From NCBI GenBank assembly GCA_017608985.1, contig JAFCEV010000002.1:1-23422 (forward strand): a stretch of DNA of 23,422 nucleotides, written 5' to 3'. A program made the position numbers and the translations under genes. The notes beneath the pieces were generated by a model that was given only the letters and a program-made list of their open reading frames with translations, was not told the DNA's origin and did not search any database. Positions 21,700 to 23,422 of this stretch are shown one piece after another (position 1 is the first letter of the stretch; every line of letters starts with the position of its first letter). The stretch is from Candidatus Pacearchaeota archaeon. Lineage in GTDB: Archaea; Nanobdellota; Nanobdellia; Pacearchaeales; GW2011-AR1.

Positions 21700-22412
21700 C
21701 TTCCAAACTAATCTCCCAAGGAGCAGAAGCAAAAATCTTGCTATCAGAAGATATAATTATCAAAAACAGGATTTCAAAACCATATCGTATAAAAGAATTA
21801 GATAATAAAATCAGAAAATTAAGAACAAAAGCAGAAACAAAACTTCTACAAAAAGCATCCAAAGTAATTAATGCTCCTGTTCCAGAAATTTCTGAGAGAT
21901 ATAAAATAAACATGCCTTATATAAAAGGCAAAAAACTTTCAGAGTATCTGGATAAATTTCCTATTACAAAACAAAAAACAATCTGCAGACAAATCGGAAA
22001 AGATGTTGCAAAATTACACGATGCAGATATAATTCACGGAGATTTAACAACCTCAAATATGATTTTAGTTGAAGATATTTATATAAAAAATAAATTAATT
22101 AAAAAAAAGAATAGTGATAAGTTAGCTAATAAAAATTCTGAGGATAATATTAGATTAACAAAAAGGGTGGTGGTCGGGGCTGGTGGATGGACTATATACT
22201 TCCTGGATTTTGGCTTGGGATTTATAAGCAAAAAATTCGAGGATAAAGCAGTTGATATTCATTTATTCAAACAAGCACTTGAAGCAAAACATTTTCAAAA
22301 TTGGGAGGTTCTTTTCAATGAATTTGTAAAAGGCTATAAAAAATCAAAGAATTCTAAAATTGTCTTCGAAAGATTAAAAGCAGTTGAAAAAAGGGGAAGA
22401 TATAGGCATTAA
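21696..22412 (+). CDS. bud32: Bud32 (KEOPS kinase/ATPase) with an insertion between the catalytic loop and DFG
   Basis: Bud32 is the small atypical kinase of KEOPS, needed with Kae1 for t6A37 modification of ANN-decoding tRNAs. Visible are the N-terminal QGAEA (8-12), the ATP-binding IIKNR with K23, HGDLTTSN (114-121), DFGLGF (171-176), EDKAVDIHLF and the C-terminal KRGRYR tail. In ordinary Bud32 about 13 residues separate that Asn from the DFG Asp. Here there are 50, so an in-frame insert of roughly 37 residues (about 128-165, DNA 22077-22190) is present. Its first part is lysine-rich and its last part, RVVVGAGGW, is coded by unusually GC-rich DNA. Catalytic residues are kept. The gene ends at 22412, directly against the 3' end of tRNA-Gln on the other strand. 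No kae1 is in the window. Confidence 0.92.
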   Translation: MTSKLISQGAEAKILLSEDIIIKNRISKPYRIKELDNKIRKLRTKAETKLLQKASKVINAPVPEISERYKINMPYIKGKKLSEYLDKFPITKQKTICRQIGKDVAKLHDADIIHGDLTTSNMILVEDIYIKNKLIKKKNSDKLANKNSEDNIRLTKRVVVGAGGWTIYFLDFGLGFISKKFEDKAVDIHLFKQALEAKHFQNWEVLFNEFVKGYKKSKNSKIVFERLKAVEKRGRYRH

Positions 22413-22485
22413 TAGCCCTGCCAGGATTCGAACCTGGGTCCCAGCCTCCAAGGGGCTGTATACTTGACCACTGTACTACAGGGCT
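22413..22485 (-). tRNA. tRNA-Gln (anticodon TTG) with C33
   Basis: Acceptor AGCCCTG pairs with CAGGGCT (A1-U72, as usual for archaeal tRNA-Gln). D stem is GTAC/GTAT. Anticodon stem CAGCC/GGCTG closes loop CCTTGGA, so 34-36 is TTG and position 33 is C instead of the near-universal U. T arm CCAGG/CCTGG has loop TTCGAAT and the discriminator is A. The total is 73 nt, with no intron and no CCA. Reading it as tRNA-Pro(TGG) would need a shifted loop that breaks the anticodon stem, so Gln is preferred. Confidence 0.85.
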
Positions 22486-22507
22486 ATAGAAACTAAAAAG
22501 ATATTTG

Positions 22508-22515
22508 TTTTATAA
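22508..22515 (-). promoter_or_regulatory. TATA box for tRNA-Gln
   Basis: TTATAAAA on the minus strand, centred about 26 nt before the mature 5' end, so the transcript should start within 1-2 nt of the tRNA. Confidence 0.5.
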
Positions 22516-22531
22516 GGGTTTTGATGTGCTT

Positions 22532-23326
22532 TTATCTGAATATGCTCTCATAAAAAATAGTCCTGTTTATGTCTTGTCTTTTCGGATTAAGCCATCTGAA
22601 CGTTCTTCTCATTTTAACTGGCTTGTATTTTTGTCCAAGCAAAGCTGCTGCAAGTCTTTTAAATTCATCACTCCCTTCTGATTTTGGTTTGTACTTTGTA
22701 TAAACCCTGAATTTAGACTGGGCTCTTAACACATTTATATCGTGAGGGATAACAGCCATAACAGGAATTTCAGCAGTATCTTCAATATTTTCAGAAGAAA
22801 TTTCAAAATCCTTTTTATGAACCTTGTTAATTATGAGCCCGTCTACAGGAATTCCTTTCTGTTTTATTGATTTAATTGTTTTGAGCGTGGTGCCCAGAGT
22901 CTGATAATCAGGAGTAATCACAACAAACAGCTCATCAGACGCATTTAAAACAGCCAAAGACTCTTCATTTATTGAGGGTGGAGAATCAAGAATAATAAAA
23001 TCATAGCTTCTCTTCAGATACTTAATTTTATCCCGTAATTTTAAAGGATTGATAACAGAATTATCAAATAATGACGAGGGAATAATATCAAAATTGTCAA
23101 GTTTGTGAACAGCATCTTTTGGATTTACCTCTCCTTTCAAAACAGAGTGAAGAGTAGCAGCAGGATTTAAAATATTAAAATGTATTCCAAGATTAGGAGC
23201 AGATAAATTCCCATCAACAAGAAGGACTTTTTTTCCAAAATCTGAAAGCGCATCTCCAAGAGCCGTGACTGTAAAAGTTTTCCCAACACCTCCTTTTAGA
23301 CTAAGAATGCCTATCACCCGTGCCAT
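22532..23326 (-). CDS. MinD/ParA-like P-loop ATPase
   Basis: This 264-residue SIMIBI-class ATPase has the deviant Walker A motif KGGVGKT at 11-17 (signature lysine K11), switch I around VDGNLSAPNLG and Walker B IILDSPPS. MinD/ParA proteins dimerise on ATP and position proteins, DNA or membrane complexes in the cell. The core ends near 230 (EFKRLAAALLGQKY). The last ~30 residues are strongly basic with aromatics (KMRRTFRWLNPKR...FYESIFR), possibly a membrane- or nucleic-acid-binding tail in place of the MinD amphipathic helix. The start is supported by TTTTTAAA (23348-23355) at the leaderless distance. There is no MinC, ParB or chemotaxis neighbour here, so the cargo is unknown. Confidence 0.92.
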   Translation of the reverse strand: MARVIGILSLKGGVGKTFTVTALGDALSDFGKKVLLVDGNLSAPNLGIHFNILNPAATLHSVLKGEVNPKDAVHKLDNFDIIPSSLFDNSVINPLKLRDKIKYLKRSYDFIILDSPPSINEESLAVLNASDELFVVITPDYQTLGTTLKTIKSIKQKGIPVDGLIINKVHKKDFEISSENIEDTAEIPVMAVIPHDINVLRAQSKFRVYTKYKPKSEGSDEFKRLAAALLGQKYKPVKMRRTFRWLNPKRQDINRTIFYESIFR

Positions 23327-23347
23327 AATCTATAAAGTCTTTACTCA

Positions 23348-23355
23348 TTTAAAAA
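23348..23355 (-). promoter_or_regulatory. TATA box for the MinD-like gene
   Basis: TTTTTAAA on the minus strand, centred about 25 nt before the ATG at 23326. Confidence 0.55.
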
Positions 23356-23366
23356 TCCTACCAAAA

Positions 23367-23374
23367 CTTTAAAA
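23367..23374 (+). promoter_or_regulatory. TATA-like box for the gene starting at 23397
   Basis: CTTTAAAA, centred about 26 nt before the ATG at 23397 and divergent from the MinD-like promoter. Confidence 0.45.
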
Positions 23375-23396
23375 AACATTCTTACAACTTAATAAG

Positions 23397-23422
23397 ATGT
23401 CAAAATCAAAAGAATCAAAAAA
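23397..23422 (+). CDS. Start of a plus-strand gene (first 8 codons; rest outside window)
   Basis: The ATG at 23397 begins MSKSKESK and runs off the right edge. The only evidence is an open frame, a Lys/Ser-rich start and a TATA-like box at the leaderless distance used by other genes here. No family can be named. Confidence 0.45.

Noticed and set aside
22413..22485. tRNA-Pro(TGG) reading of the tRNA at this site
   Set aside because: To put T at 33 the loop must shift by one, which destroys the 5-bp anticodon stem. A1-U72 also fits archaeal tRNA-Gln.

Overview
The window is AT-rich and archaeal. It encodes TFB, SRP54 and FtsY, an Sm-like protein, eS8, eL42 and eS1 ribosomal proteins, a GINS subunit, Bud32, RNase Z, archaeal-type phosphoglycerate mutase, and tRNAs with short introns at 37/38. 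Small genes, tight spacing, giant secreted Cys-rich proteins and a pilin-like 'QVTIF' membrane anchor point to a DPANN lineage of the Pacearchaeota/Woesearchaeota kind. That placement is inference; no rRNA is present to test it.

Layout. 1-669: the start of a glycosylation-site-dense surface protein, running off the left edge. 843-1024: tRNA-Arg(TCT, intron) and tRNA-Cys(GCA) in tandem. 1121-2447: RNase Z and an Sm-like protein on the minus strand. 2535-4182: eS8, TFB and tRNA-Leu(TAG) on the plus strand. 4197-12547: two overlapping minus-strand genes for a pilin-like-anchored 628-residue protein and a 2155-residue secreted Cys-rich protein ending in an NlpC/P60-like domain; they fill over a third of the window. 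12588-14186: a small membrane protein, tRNA-Val(GAC), eL42, a structured spacer, eS1 and tRNA-Thr(TGT, intron). 14211-17260 (minus): a small membrane protein coupled to a YbjQ-family protein, a DEDDh exonuclease coupled to Gins51, and phosphoglycerate mutase. 17355-19615: FtsY converging on an MFS transporter. 19692-22412: srp54, a VKOR-like protein, a small membrane protein and bud32, chained by ATGA overlaps. 22413-22485: tRNA-Gln(TTG) with an unusual C33. 22532-23326: a MinD/ParA-like ATPase. 23397-23422: the first codons of a plus-strand gene.

How it works together. Secretion is a recurring theme: both protein components of SRP targeting (SRP54, FtsY) are here, srp54 is coupled to a disulfide-forming VKOR homologue, and two large Cys-rich exported proteins are plausible clients. 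Nearly every first gene of a transcription unit has a TATA-like box centred about 25-27 nt upstream of its start codon, which indicates mostly leaderless mRNAs. Downstream genes use ATGA overlaps or occasional strong Shine-Dalgarno sites. This rule helps choose several starts, including an apparent ATC start for FtsY.

The best candidates for something undescribed are the two-gene giant surface module, the C33 tRNA-Gln, the shared leader motif of the two intron-containing tRNAs, and the structured spacers in otherwise AT-rich intergenic DNA.
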